Notes under the pieces: generated by a model
Seen by the model: only the letters and a program-made list of their open reading frames with translations
What the model was told of the DNA's origin: nothing
Database searches by the model: none
Made by a program: the position numbers and the translations under genes
Assembly (NCBI GenBank): GCA_030544235.1
Contig: CM060469.1
Coordinates: 17,974,017-18,038,016 of the forward strand
Length of the DNA: 64,000 nucleotides
Direction: 5' to 3'
From: Lepturacanthus savala
Lineage: Eukaryota; Chordata; Actinopteri; Scombriformes; Trichiuridae
Shown: positions 35,101-47,350 of the stretch, piece by piece
Layout of the letters: every line of letters starts with the position of its first letter
Position numbering within the stretch: the first letter of the stretch is position 1

Positions 35101-37216
35101 GCCACTTTTTATTTAGGCTACGTTATATATAATCAAAATAATAGTGGTTGACAACAGAAACTTTTGAGGAGAATGCGATACGGAGAGGTTACCTATTGGA
35201 CAAATTTTAAGGACCAGATATAAAAAGTCTTTTCCAAGTCTTTTAAGGTAAAGTTCAATTCTATTAAGGCTTTTTAAGACACTGCAGGAAGTCTGCTTTA
35301 GTTCAGAGCTACACCAGCTGATAATGTCTCTAGAAGGGTTGATTCTTACTTTTTGTAACAGAATACAGTGTAAACACTCACACTGTGCTGGTTTTGTGAT
35401 GAATAGATGCCATGACTTCCTTCCGCTGACTGGGAGGAAGAGCCAAACCCTGGAGCTGCGATTTTAATGTCCCTCTGCAGTTTGCCCAGGTCCCTGCGGT
35501 ACAGACGCAGCTTTGTGCTCATAGCGTTTCGGTACGAGGACGGAGCCGCACGCAGCTCTTCTTCCATTCCCTGTAACTGGAGATGGACAAGAAAAATGCA
35601 TTGTCTTATTCCAGAAAGAGGTAAGATCTTTCCTCTGGTATTTCTATCCATAGCGCACACTGCACAGCCAAAAGAATCACTGGATTATGTATTATTAGAA
35701 TATCTTGACAAACAAAAATGATACACCATGACATGTCAAATCAGGTTCTTGCTATTTCCAGAGAACTAAATGGAAAGAAATATGAAAAGCATTTAAATCT
35801 TTTGATACTAAAGTAGTAAGTATATTCCTGTTGGTTTCTTACTAGTTTATAAACCAGCACATGTATTCAAAGTCTGTATGTAAATACAGAATAAAATTAA
35901 ATACTTACAGTATTTACATCTTACTGACTTTATGTTTCTTCTTCTCTTCATTATGCAATACTGCAGCATTGATCTCCACTTTATTTATTTTATAAATATT
36001 TATTTTATTCTGTATTTATTTTAAAAATATAGTTGCTGGTAACTATGATTAAAAAATGTCACTACCAACCATATTTAAAGTTGTTAAAAAACAGCAAAAA
36101 ACATGCTGATTAATTGTTAATGTGCCATTAAATGATTAATTAGAATTTTGAGGTCAAATATAAATATTCTTCAGGTCCCATCTTCTCAAAATAGATTATT
36201 TTCTGTTTCTTTATTCTAATATGATAGTAAACTGAACACCTTTTGGAACATCAACATTTTACTTGGCATCTTTGACTGATGTTTTATTCACTATGATTAT
36301 TTAAGAAAATAATCAACAGGTTAACAACTACTGAAAATACTCATTACTCAAAGCTTTTTATGGCAAATGCTTTATTACACAAATATGTTTCTATTTCTAA
36401 CAGCAGAGCGTCTTCTTTGATCTTCATCTTGATTGTAAGTGGGACATTTTAATGAGTTACAACTGGTCTATGTGGAAACTGCTGCTGCATTCACTTTATT
36501 ATTGATTAATCTGTTGATTACTTTCCAAATTAATTGATCAAAAACGTCAGAAAATGGTGGAACATGTCAATGCCTCTTTTCCAAACCCCAAGGTGACATC
36601 CTCAAATATCTGATTCTGTTCTAACCAACAGTCCAAAACACAAAGATATTACATTCACAATTCACAATTGAGAAGATGGAATCAAACACTTTGTATATTT
36701 TGTGGATTATTTAAAATGAATGTAATAGTTTATAATTGACTGATTTATCGTCTAAATGGTGCAGCTCTATAAAAATAACCGGTGTATCTTGTCAATATCC
36801 GAAACGAATATTCTACTGCGATTGTTAAAGTACATAAAATACGTTATTTACATACATACAATATTTGTATATAATTATAATCAGCTTCCTTGTGATCATA
36901 TTTAATTATTCCAAACATGTATAGTATGACAGCAGCTCACCACTTCCTCCGCCTCCCCCTGCCTCTCGTCGAAGCTTCTCACCAGCTTCTTCCTCTCCTC
37001 TGCAGATATAACACACGATTCATTTTACTGCACATAAAACATTCTGTGAGTTTCTCGTCGTGTTTTTGGTTATTTAGGAGGCTTCAACTTTGGCTGCTAC
37101 AACAAGACGACGTGTTTACCTCCGTGGCTCTTCAGGATTCTCTCCGGTATCAGCTTCAACTCATCATACAGAGATTTGTAGATATCGTGCAGCTTCTCGA
37201 ATTCCTCCGACGACAT
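32110..37216 (-). CDS. vti1b: VTI1B, vesicle transport through interaction with t-SNAREs 1B (complete, 6 exons)
   Basis: Qb-SNARE of late endosome and lysosome fusion, partnering syntaxin-7, syntaxin-8 and VAMP8 (family knowledge). Exons in transcript order: 37216-37120, 36999-36941, 35576-35382, 33881-33708, 32669-32608, 32200-32110; 678 nt, 225 residues (human 232), phases closing. The N-terminal three-helix region is about residues 1-100 (EEFEKLHDIYKSLYDELK onward). The SNARE coiled coil is about 120-195, including EELGEQREQLDR around the zero layer. A single C-terminal membrane anchor is at about 201-222 (KLLLGVIILMELAILGAVIY), leaving only a few residues (LKFFR) in the lumen. This is the normal tail-anchored arrangement. 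The ATG opens MSSEEFEKLH directly; there is no upstream in-frame alternative in the exon. It is divergent from the rdh gene. Confidence 0.96.
32670..33707 (-). other. vti1b: vti1b intron 4 with an hAT-like repeat fragment
   Basis: From about 33070, CAGTGGTCCTCAATTT and the following text (TTTCACATCAAAGACC, AAAAACTAGACCCATGGA) match the element at 52916-53197, giving two dispersed copies of one family. The right end of this copy was not located. Confidence 0.6.
33882..35381 (-). other. vti1b: vti1b intron 3 with a TTTAGTC-rich repeat
   Basis: A 1.5-kb intron. From about 34170 to 34370 it is enriched in TTTTAGTC/TCTAGTTT phrases and TAGTCGACTAAAA, a pattern of a common fish repeat (recalled). 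The rest is featureless. Confidence 0.45.
35577..36940 (-). other. vti1b: vti1b intron 2 with MITE insertions
   Basis: A 1.36-kb intron. It holds one nearly complete palindromic MITE (36483-36769) and, at about 36170-36350, a likely second, fragmentary relative (ATAGATTATTTTCTG, TAGTAAACTGAACACC). Confidence 0.5.
36483..36769. repeat. Palindromic AT-rich MITE
   Basis: Ends GCTGCATTCAC and GGTGCAGCTC are inverted, and the interior carries ATTAATCTGTTGATTA, GTCAGAAAATGGTGGAA and CAAAACACAAAGATATT. These are hallmarks of a repeat very common in fish (recalled). A relative lies at 56132-56378. Confidence 0.6.
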
Positions 37217-37620
37217 TTTGAAGGATCTGTAACTTTATCTCAGCTGGAAAATAATTAGCCTTTTCCGCTAAAAGATAGTAATGGCAACAAACCGAAAATG
37301 AACATTAAGCTAGTTCTGGGCTCTGATGATAATAATAAGAACCCCGGGACACTTCCTCATGATGGGCCTCGTGATCAATTGCCCGAAACTCCAAACTAAA
37401 AAAACAAATACATTACATACAAAAGATAAAAATAAATTAAATACACGAGGTTACATCCCGCATAGAAACAATACAACTAACAGAGAACGAAAAATAATGT
37501 CAAACCGAGGTGAAAACGACTTTAAAACGCGACAGAAAACAATTGCATTCAGGCACATGACAGACAGCTTTTACTAGCGCCTTCTGGGAAATGTAGTTTT
37601 GAAAAAATAGCTAGACGTAA
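37217..37620 (-). promoter_or_regulatory. vti1b: vti1b upstream region with ZNF143-like motif
   Basis: The minus strand at 37600-37583 reads CAAAACTACATTTCCCAGA, close to the ACTACAATTCCCA motif bound by ZNF143/STAF in many housekeeping promoters (recalled). It lies 370 bases upstream of the vti1b ATG. No TATA box is seen. Assignment to vti1b is inference from position. Confidence 0.45.
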
Positions 37621-37892
37621 GAAAATGTTTTTGATAATTATAAGATAGTCACTGTAATTATTATGCGGCTTGGTTAGTAAGTGATTGTAAGCAAAACGTC
37701 ATGATGTAAAACATTATATTAAATAAAGATAATTATATAGCATTGAATATTAAAACATAGGCCTACTATGATTATTTTATCTGTCCTCCTAAGGACTACA
37801 CTTGATACAAACTATTTTTTATCATATTTATCATATAAGTTGTGTGATACACACACACATATACGTGTGTGTGTGATTTTAAATTAATACCG

Positions 37893-38106
37893 TTTTTAAG
37901 TCAGAGCTGAAGACTTTTCCGTTTGCTGCTGCCTGTTGCTGTTGTAATTAATTTTTTGTTTTTATTTCAATTTCTTGATTTTTAATATTATTCATTGGAA
38001 TTCATTTTAAATTGTTCCTAATTGTATCTTGATGCTTTTAATGTTTTATGTAAAGCACTTATCTATTTTGTTGAAATGTGCTATACAAATAAATTTTGCC
38101 TTGCCT
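37893..38106 (+). repeat. L2-like LINE 3' tail
   Basis: Ends with TGTAAAGCACTT, GAAATGTGCTATACAAATAA and ATTTTGCCTTGCCT, the usual 3' end of L2-type retrotransposons in fish, placed between the divergent vti1b and rdh promoters. Confidence 0.7.
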
Positions 38107-38250
38107 AATAATAAAAGCTCTTAATTCTTCCTTTTCACTCAAGAGAAACAGAAGCCATGTTCACATAGAATAATATGCATCTATCCAAATGATAATTTAA
38201 TTATCAAAAAAACGACCAGTATTCTAAATTCCTCTGTGGCCATCTCCTGA

Positions 38251-38399
38251 AACTACAATCCCATGATTCCATTCGAGCTGCATCGTTCACCCCCTCCTGT
38301 CTACATCTACACCCTTTAATGCGTTGACATCAGCTGTTCTGCTCCACAGCAGCGGCGTCCTGCTGGAAGAGAAGGACAAACGCATCGAGAATCCGTGTT
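38251..38399 (+). promoter_or_regulatory. rdh12: Probable rdh promoter and 5' UTR
   Basis: AACTACAATCCCATGATTCC at 38251-38270 is a ZNF143/STAF-like motif. Its last 13 bases are the exact reverse complement of a motif in the rbm25 promoter (14533-14545). The start codon follows about 130 bases later. No TATA box is seen. Confidence 0.5.
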
Positions 38400-41300
38400 A
38401 TGATGTTGCTTTTATTAATTATCGCAGGCCTCGGAGTGGTGTCGCTACTGGTGATTTCATTCGCACCGCACATACGGTAAGCGGCGACCGATTCACATTT
38501 ATACGAATCCGGGGAGCTTGTTCTACGGTTTGACAGTACACCACTGTGTTAATTATTACGACGAGCTCCATCTATGTTATGAAAATAATGCCGATCGTTA
38601 CTTTTAAAGTGTGTATTCTTTATCGCCATTTATTTTACGCGATTCCGCTTTAAATCTCCAAGAAAAATCAATGAAACAGAATGATGGAGCAGTGGGAGTA
38701 TTTGCATATAGAAGCAGCGGGTGTCTCCTACATCTGGGCCTATCAGCAGACTGAGCGTGGGCTGACTTGTATCTGGATGCTTTACTCCAGCAGCGCTATT
38801 GGTCGGAGGGCGGCTCTTCTCAGTGGCGTGGGTCGTACGACTTGACGCCCAGGACTGTTCGTTATCCAAGTTCCTGTATAAAAACTGCAAAAGCGGCTGT
38901 AGTCATCCCAATAGTGATCCATGATCAGCAGTCCAAGTATTCAGATACAGCAATGCAAAAATACTCCATTGCAAGTGAAACTCCTGCATGTAAATCCTAA
39001 AGTAAAAGTACAGTATTGGCGGCCAAACTATGTTAGTATAGGTATTATAACAGCAATAATGGATAGAATAATAGATATTATAGAATGTTGGAGCTGTTGG
39101 AGATGGAGTCAGTTGTAACTACTTTATAGATACAGCTCTGGAAACAAACAAGAGACCACAGCATTTTTTCCAACACATACACACCTCATTCTGCTTAAAG
39201 AGGAAAAAGCTGTGGAATAAAGTCACCCAAGAAAAATGGTAAAGACTAGTGGAGAGCATGTCAAGACGTATGGAAGCTGGGATTAAAAATAACGCTTATT
39301 GCACCAAATATTGATTTCTGAACTCTTCTTAAGTGTAAATATTAGTATTATGTTTTGTTTTTTTTATTATTTTTTCATCTTGTTTCTTTGAATTATTTGA
39401 GGTCTTTCTGCAAATAAATGCTCTAAATGATAATATATTTTTTTTAGAATTAGGGCTGAGATGTTGTCAGTAGTTTATAGACTCAAACAAAAATGTTACT
39501 TTTGTCCAAACACATACGTATAAGTAGTAAAATCAGAAAAACGGATACATTTGCAGTGGTTTCTTATTTCTTTCCAGAGCTGTAGTTGCTGTAGTTTAGT
39601 CCAGTGGTTCTGACCTGACCCCCCTATGGGTTGAGCCCCGCCAAAGGCTCACCAGTTAAATTTGAGGGGTCCTTACACGATTAATGGAAGAGAAAATCTA
39701 ATCTTTGCTTTTTAGTGAAATATTGGATCAATGAATATATCAATAAATAAATGTGAAAAGCACAAATCACTACTTGTTGGAGCTGTTAACAAGTGAGACA
39801 TTGGAATCTGACCCTAACTACAGAGTTTTTTATAAGGCATCAAAAACTGGAGAGGATGGTGTTTATCTTTAATTTGTGTCATATCTTCTTCTGAAAAGCA
39901 ACTGAAGTTGTCAGGTATATATAGTGGAGTACAATACATACAATACAATATTTGCCTCTGAAACAGTGGAAGTCAAACGTCCTCAAAATTGGTTTAAGTA
40001 CAGTATTTGAGTAAATGTAGCCTACTTCCCTTTTTCCCACCAGTTACCATAATACAGCAATAGAGTCTCTGATATTAAGTATTAATAAGTGGTTGTTGCC
40101 CATTAACAGACAGTATGCAGCAGGAGGAGTGTGTAAATCTACAGCTCGTCTGGACGGGAAGACGGTCCTCATCACTGGAGCCAACACAGGGATTGGGAAG
40201 GAAACCGCCCTGGACCTGGCAATGCGAGGTGACTTTTGGATTTTAACCCTAAAATTAGAGTTGAATCGATGGAATATGTCCATGGTGGTGTAACTACAAA
40301 CTTTACTTATGGACTGCAACCTTTGAACCATGTGTTTCAATGTTTTTTTCCTGGATTCTGTGAATCGAGACAAATATTTCCATATAAGCCACAACCATTT
40401 ATGTACCATATATTCTGCGCATATTTTATTTAAACAAAAAGTCATCTTTTTTCACCTATCCTGTTAAAAATGTTTGAGCAAACATTCCCAAATTTGGTTC
40501 AGAACATTTCTGGACCAGGCCAGAAAAACAGGATTTCGATAATCCATACGGTTTTACTATAGCTGGTCGTCAAAGTGTGCTCAAATACTGGTGACAAAAA
40601 TATATATCTCCTGAAAGCTCCTAAAGTGCTGAATTGAAACATCTGACTTCTTCGATGCATATAAAATGATACCATGATGATTTCCTGAAGCCAAGTTTTG
40701 TGGCATTCACCGCCACCATCTGCTCATGTTGAGACCTATGAAATCCATAGTTCAGTACCTATTAAAAAAACTGCATATTAGAGTGGTCTTGGCAATAATT
40801 GAGCTGTTTAATCAGCATCTTGATATGACATGTCCATGAAGTGAATGAATTCTCTTGGAAATAGGAGAAGTGCACATTAACATGGATTTAAATACATTTG
40901 AGAGAAATGGGCTTGAGCATGTATTAAAAAAATCTTGGATATATTATTTCAACTTGTGAAAAATTAAGGGAAAAAAAGTCTGATGTCTGAGTGACCATAA
41001 CACATTTGATGCTATTTGGCCAGGGTAGAAGGTAGCAGCATCATCTAATCGCACAAAAAAAAATCGAAAATTTGTGTTTCGTAGACTATTTTTCATTGTA
41101 ACAACACTTCTTGGCAATGAATTTAACACTGTTGGGAAGCCTCTTCATTTTTCTTTGAAATGGTGCCCCATTTGTAAAGTGTGGGATGAGCAGTAGAGCC
41201 GAGTGTGTGGGTTTCATTCTTTGGTTGATTGGATGATTGACGTTTATCATTAGGAAGGAACAAGCCAGGACATATTGACAGTTTAACAGTGAAAAGCCTC

Positions 41301-44300
41301 AGTAGTGTGTGGAAGAACCTACGCAGCCACAACAGCCTGGCACTTCCGCCTCATGCTGGTCACCAGCCTGCTCACACACTGCTGCGGGATGGCATTCCAA
41401 TCCTCAACCAGGATTTGGCACAAGTCAGCCATCGTGGTCATGTTGGCCACTCTAGCATAAACAGCATGTCCAAAATGTTCATTAAGGTTAAGGTCAGACC
41501 TGTTGGCAGGCAAATTCTGGAGGTAATCTCAGATAAACCTGCTCTGTGGGGGAGAGCTTTGGAGGATGGAGTTCAGTCCCAGACTGTGGAGATATGGGAT
41601 GGTCACTGGTCACTCATTCGATCCCTCTCTGCATTGAGATTACTTCCAGTGCTGAAGTGTGGGTGGGGGTGCGGTCTCCTTGGGGTGTCATGCTCTCAGG
41701 ACGCCCTCTTCCCGGTCTGTGTCTGACATACTGTTTCATGGAACTCAGCCTTCAGTATGGAGATGACAGTTGCCCTCACTCCAGATGATGCTGCAACTTG
41801 CTTTTGTAGCAATAAGGTGTCAATCCAGATCTGATTGAATAATAATAATAAATGTGAAATGTATTGTGAAGAAGCGTCGTTACAGCAGAGAAATAATCTA
41901 CCAAACACAAATTCCTGGACTTTTTGTTTGATGTTCATGAATGAATGTAAATATGATTATTGTTCACATATGTCGAGAACCGCTCATCCGATCAACTTCA
42001 TACTTGACACGTGTTTTGTTTGGTTTATAAAAGGACAACATGCAAGCACATTGATAATTTAACATAAAAGAAAAGATGGCTGCACCAAATTTAGCGAACC
42101 ACTGATTTCTATCTGTGTATTGACAGAATCATATATTTACAAAAAAGAAGCGTGAATTGACGGCGCTCAGTTTTCATTCTGTGGCGCAGCGCCACACAAT
42201 GGTCTATGTGTGGGAAACACTGGGTGAGCGGTTATCACCAACACTGCAAGTACCACTTCTGAAGGTGGTTGATGCCTCCTCATGGCTCAGTTGTTGAAAA
42301 ATGTGGGTGCCAAAATGTGTCCTAAAGTGCCCTCAAGGAACCAAAATGTCTGCCGAATTCCCCTTTTCAGAGGTGAAGACACACTATATGTGTCCTTCTT
42401 TTTCATTTTCACCTCTGGCCTTCAAATAGTCTGGGCACACCACTGCATACATGCAAAAGTACTTTGCTTGACACAATGACTTAATTGCTCCAAACTCCAG
42501 GAACGTTTACTTACATACTACCATATTTTCTGTGTTGTTAATAACTTTGCTGCTGCTTATTTTTATATATTTTTTCCCACAACAGGGGCTCGGGTGATCA
42601 TGGCGTGCCGAGACCTAGAAAAAGGTGAGGAGGCTGTGGCCAGTATACGAGCTTCGTACCCCAAAGCAGACGTGGAGGTTCGAGAGCTAGATTTGGCCGA
42701 TACCTGCTCCGTACGAGCCTTTGCGCAGAAATTCCTGAGAGGTATGCAGTAGCTGGTTGATATTCACGTTTACCCCAAAAGCCCTGGTTTATTGTTGTTT
42801 AACAGGTATCACAGCTGTCGTCTTCTTTTTTTTCTCTCTTGATGTTTATTCTTCAGAAGTCACCAGTCTTCATATCCTCATCAATAACGCCGGGGTGATG
42901 ATGTGCCCCTACATGAAAACAATTGATGGCTTTGAGATGCATATAGGAGTTAATCACTTGGGTAAGACTCCACTGAAATCTAAGGCAAGCGATGAGTCGA
43001 TCAAACCTTGAACAAGATTAACTGACTGGATCATTGATAAGGTTGTAAATACGTGTAAATTATAAGAATTTAAAATCTGAAATCTTGTTTTTACAGTTAA
43101 GACTGAGTCAAAATCACAAACTGTGTGTTCTCATTGCTAACCACATGTGTCTCACATGGGGTAGGTCACTTCCTGTTGACGTCCCTCCTGATCGGGCTGT
43201 TGAAGCGCAGTGCACCAGCCCGGATCGTCGTGGTCTCATCTCTGGCTCATAACTTCGGCTGGATCCGGTTCCACGACCTTCACAGCCAGGGCAGCTACAA
43301 CAGTGGATTAGCATACTGCCAGAGCAAGCTGGCAAACGTGCTCTTTGCCAGGGAGTTGGCACGGAGACTCAAAGGTACACAAACACATGCAAAACGTGGG
43401 AGAAAGGACCGATGACCAGGGGGTTGTTCAAGAGCAGAATTAAGAAATCCAGGATAACTGAAAAAGCCAAACTTGACCTAGTTTAATCTATGCATTGTGG
43501 TTTAATCAATTGCATGATTGCCAAATCAGGATGAGGAGGTGAAACCATGTGAAACCAGGTGCAAGTAATTCGGATAAATATGCATTCAACCCAATGCAAA
43601 TTTGTATTTATTTGTTCAGAACAAACATGACCAGACTAAAACAGGTGGTAAGTCATGACTGTCTATTAAGAGGTCACTAGATAGTCAAGTTGTTCAGTTT
43701 CATATCATAGGTGCAAATCTGCTCTGAGGACGAGACCCCACTTCAATTCAAGGTTGGCCCCTACTTATTTTCCCCACATTTTACTGTCTCTCCACAATCA
43801 AATAAAGGCACAGAAATCATAAAAACAAAAAAAAGATTAAGTATAAGAACAATTTGCAAGATGCTAAGTCTCTTGATCATTGATAACAATGTACAAAAGA
43901 TGTAGGCCTTGAATCATACTTGGCTGAATGGAAATGTTGGCTATAGGTATTTTAATGTGGTCTAATAAACCATCAAGATACATATAGAGATCATAGATTA
44001 ACTGTAAAGTAACATTTATTTTCGATTGGACTGCTGACTGACCAGATAAGGCTCCAGGACTAATCTAGTCTGGCTGTTAGCTTGGTCTAGAACAGGTTAG
44101 CGGCACAGATTACATCTACATGGTGAGTTATATGGCCCTGCCTCCATGCAATAGAACAGCTAAATTAATTGCATTGTTTTCAGTAGGAGTGAGGATATAA
44201 AACCAATCAAAGAAACGCATTTGGTTACAATCAGCCATGTCTCGACAATATTAGCGTGTATATAGTGCACAGAAACGTCTAAATTCCACTTCAACTGTGC

Positions 44301-46503
44301 ATTTTCAGCATTCTGTTAGAGAAAAGTCTTTAAATATAGCAGGAAATATAATAGGGGAAGCAAAACTTTACTGAATTTTAAACAATTAAAATCGTAATTC
44401 TTGTCATTCCACGATTACTACTGGAATAACATTACCTTTCAATGATCAGTCTATCGGTTAAAAGGTTTAAAAATGTAAAATGTGTCCAATAGTGACATTT
44501 GTCTTTTGTCTTCACAGGAACCAACGTGACAGTGAACTCAGTCCATCCTGGGACAGTGAATTCTGACCTGACCAGACACTCAACCCTGATGACGATACTT
44601 TTCACCGTCTTTTCCATGTTCCTGAAAACTCCACGAGAAGGAGCACAGACCAGCATCTACTGTGCTGTGGCCGAGGAGCTACACTCTATCTCTGGGAAAC
44701 ACTTCAGGTAGGTGACAACAAGCTCAAGAGTTCACCTCCGAGAGGTCCAAGAAGAAATATAGACCTCAAATAAACTTATTATTCAGACATTTAAGGTGAA
44801 AATGATGTTTAGTCAGGGTGAGATGTGGTCTTTTAATGTGGTCAAGTGGATTTGACTGGGTTATTATGGTTGTGTAGGCGTCTTCAGGGCAGGTTACTTA
44901 TGAAACATAAGACATTTGGTGCAGATCGGACAAACTAAGCTGAAAATGCAGCAGCTTCCTGTTTCATAGCAGGACATGAAAAACGGTGGCAGCATCACTG
45001 CAACCAGGAATAACGTAGGAAAAATCTTTTGATGACTTGTCATCTCCGATGTCTGAAGATGATTCAGAGTGACTTTAAAGTTGTTGTGATAAAATCCATA
45101 CGACTAATTTATTCAAATATGGTGTGTGAAAATCGCAAAGAATTGGTCTTTTGATTCAAGATGGCTGACTTCCTGTATTGGTCCAAGAGACAGAACACTG
45201 ACCCTTTGTACATGTGTAGTGAAATTTGTTTGTATACATTATTGTAGACATTTTTTTTCCCCAGGGGCCACTACATAGCCATTTTAACATGCATATTAAT
45301 ACAATCTATTAAATAGAGTATGCTTCGCTCCATTTGGAACATTACACCAACATGGACTAACATTACACTTAATCAGAGTTAAACCTGCATGTTCGCATGC
45401 TCCACACCTCCTGCTCTAACATATGATCCCAGAACAAAAACACCCAAGAAAGATGGTAGAATAAAAAAAAATCACAGTATAAGAAACAACCAGAGCAGCA
45501 ACAAAGGAAAAGGTCAGAGAAATTTTGGAAAAGTTGATGAGTCTACGCTCATATTTACCCTTCTGAAGGAGCTAAATATTTGTTTATAGTTGTTTGTTTA
45601 CAACGTGACGGGGGCTGTATTAACCCATTGGAACAACACTTATCGCCCCCTAGTGTTTGGGGATGGACATGTTCCCATCAGTAAATTGGTTTTCTCTGTT
45701 GCATGTAAACTGGGACAAGGACAGAAAACTCCAAATGTTTTGTAGTATATAGTAAGGCCTGATTTTCTACATTTCGATTCACAACCCGTCACTTGCGCTT
45801 TAAATCTGGAGCCAGGTTATGGATGGGTTAGTTCATATTCCACAGTTCCAAAGACTTTAAAAATGATCAACTTTTCAGGTTGAAGGGAGCAGTTCCCTAT
45901 AAGGCAGATGCCAATGTGCATACAGGACGTATTTCTCTTTACAAATACTTTGCAAATATCTCATAGAATCTCAGAACAAAGTCCAAAAACTACCAGGTCC
46001 ATTGTCTTTGAGATGAAGGAACATGTCAAGCAGTACAAAACTGTGACAGGCTTCTATTTTTTTTTTCAATGACAGTTTATGGTGTAGAAGAATCAGACAT
46101 ATCAGGCTTTTGAAACACACACAATGTGTAATTAGGACGAGTTGATTGTTGGTTTCATTAGCCAATATAGAAAACTTCCAGCCTCATCCTTTAAAGTACC
46201 TCTTTTTCTACAATCAATCGCATATCTTCAAGAGCTCAAACATTTAAAAGGCAGTTTCCTGTTTCTGGCCAGGATAAAATAAGATGATAACAACCCTTAC
46301 TGTCATTTACAACATCAAAGAGAAATGAGATTGCTGCATCCAGAGTGATGATTCACACCATCATTAGTCTTTATATAATACGACCCCTCTTTCATTTCAG
46401 CGACTGTGCCCCTGCCTTCGTGGCCCCACAGGGCCGGAGTGAAGACACAGCGAGAAGACTATGGGACGCCAGCTGCGAGCTTCTTGGTATTGAGTGGGAC
46501 TGA
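38400..46503 (+). CDS. rdh12: Retinol dehydrogenase 11/12-type short-chain dehydrogenase (complete, 7 exons)
   Basis: NADP(H)-dependent short-chain dehydrogenase of the ER membrane that interconverts retinal and retinol and clears toxic aldehydes, notably in photoreceptors (family knowledge). Exons: 38400-38476, 40110-40228, 42586-42741, 42857-42961, 43165-43374, 44518-44707, 46401-46503; 960 nt, 319 residues (human RDH12 316, RDH11 318). A hydrophobic N-terminal anchor is at residues 2-22. The cofactor motif TGANTGIG is at 48-55, NNAG at 127-130, the active-site Ser in VVVSSLAH (177/178), and catalytic Tyr203/Lys207 in YCQSK. All catalytic parts are intact. Sequence features are as close to RDH11 as to RDH12. 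The plus orientation next to a minus-strand zfyve26 matches human RDH12 rather than RDH11 (recalled), so the symbol is a synteny-based choice. Two ATGs start the frame; the first is used here. Confidence 0.93.
38477..40109 (+). other. rdh12: rdh intron 1
   Basis: A 1.6-kb intron containing the Tc1-type remnant at 39133-39582 and, from 39602, a CAGTGGTTCTGACC-type start of an hAT-like repeat. No other structure is seen. Confidence 0.6.
39133..39582 (+). mobile_element. Internally deleted Tc1-like element, 450 bp
   Basis: Begins CAGCTCTGGAAACAAACAAG and ends with the inverse TTTCCAGAGCTG, flanked by TA on both sides (39131-39132, 39583-39584). The interior (TTGCACCAAATATTGATTTC, GCAAATAAATGCTC) matches the 3' part of a well-known fish Tc1 family (recalled). 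Almost all of the transposase gene is gone. Confidence 0.75.
40950..41840 (-). pseudogene. Decayed Tc1-like element with transposase remnants
   Basis: On the minus strand, 41840-41700 encodes a helix-turn-helix fragment (VAASSGVRATVISILKAEF) followed by debris of the RPRSGRP region. 41513-41319 encodes a transposase C-terminus (ILVEDWNAIPQQCVSRL, SMRRKCQAVVAA). The middle catalytic portion is missing, so a large internal deletion joined the two. The left boundary is estimated from terminal-repeat-like sequence around 40950-41130. Confidence 0.65.
41955..42235 (+). repeat. Unclassified dispersed repeat
   Basis: CATATGTCGAGAACCGCTCA, TCCGATCAACTTCATACTTG and the short palindrome TGGCGCAGCGCCA belong to a sequence I recall as frequent in fish genomes. 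It has no coding content. Confidence 0.45.
43375..44517 (+). other. rdh12: rdh intron 5, no feature seen
   Basis: A 1.14-kb AT-rich intron in which I recognise nothing. Confidence 0.5.
44708..46400 (+). other. rdh12: rdh intron 6, no clear feature
   Basis: A 1.69-kb intron. The stretch near 45150 (TCAAGATGGCTGACTTCCTG) resembles a dispersed repeat phrase, but too little remains to classify it. Confidence 0.45.
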
Positions 46504-47350
46504 TTCAACTTTTAACCGCCATCTATCTCAGTTCTCAAAGGAGTCCTTATATCTTTGGTTTATCATTCATTTCATCGTTCACTATGGTTTTGTTCTCTAC
46601 TTTGGACGTTTCTTACCTAAAGAGATATCAGCAGTCAGGTAACAATGTAAAAGGTACTATAATGTGAAGTTGCTTTTTTGTGTAACAATGCAGTAATTAC
46701 ATGATGAGTATTTTGGTGCCTCACAAACCAAAAGTACTCTGTTGTATCATGTAAACACAAAGACCTTTTAACTATATTTTTGTGACACAATGTGAATACA
46801 ATGTAGGCAAAAAAGCAACTTGATGTATTCCGATGCTGTAGGATCTGTGAATGGTCAAGCCAGGGTAAATGACCAGCAACTTTATTGAATATTGTAAATT
46901 TGCAGCTAAATTGCTTGACTTTTGTGCCAGTATTTGAAAAATATTGCAGGGGTTCCTACAGAGTTTAAAAAAATAATAATTGTAAACTATCGAAAATTTG
47001 CTTCAATCTGAGCCGCGATTTCAGCTTAAATTGCATAAATGTATTTTGTGATAACTGTAATACATGTTATATAAAGGTTTTATATTTTGACAAAGTTAGA
47101 ATCATGTCATTGCAATGTTTGCAGACATTCTTTCCCCCATGAGAATTGCCAAAACTGCACATTCCTGCAGAAACTACTGTTTTACATTTATAAGGATTTC
47201 TCTCATATTTACTTCTTAGCATTCACATACAAAGTTGCCAAGAGTTTACATTGTGTTTTATACAAGTGAAACATGCCTTTTACTACACTTACATTCATGT
47301 TAAGAGTTGAATGTTTACATTTTATGTAAATAAACAGAAATATTACTAGA
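46504..47350 (+). other. rdh12: rdh 3' UTR
   Basis: AATAAA at 47329-47334 is the most convincing poly(A) signal, giving a 3' UTR of about 845 bases. The sequence is AT-rich without open frames of note. Confidence 0.55.

Larger units (their letters stand above)
40229..42585 (+). other. rdh12: rdh intron 2, repeat-rich
   Basis: A 2.36-kb intron occupied by a decayed antisense Tc1 element (about 40950-41840) and an unclassified dispersed repeat (about 41955-42235). Nothing exon-like was found apart from these. Confidence 0.6.

Noticed and set aside
36917..37258. 113-codon plus-strand open frame
   Set aside because: Spans vti1b exons 1 and 2 and their intron on the opposite strand; no independent support.
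41289..41726. 145-codon plus-strand open frame
   Set aside because: It is the antisense shadow of a decayed Tc1 transposase.
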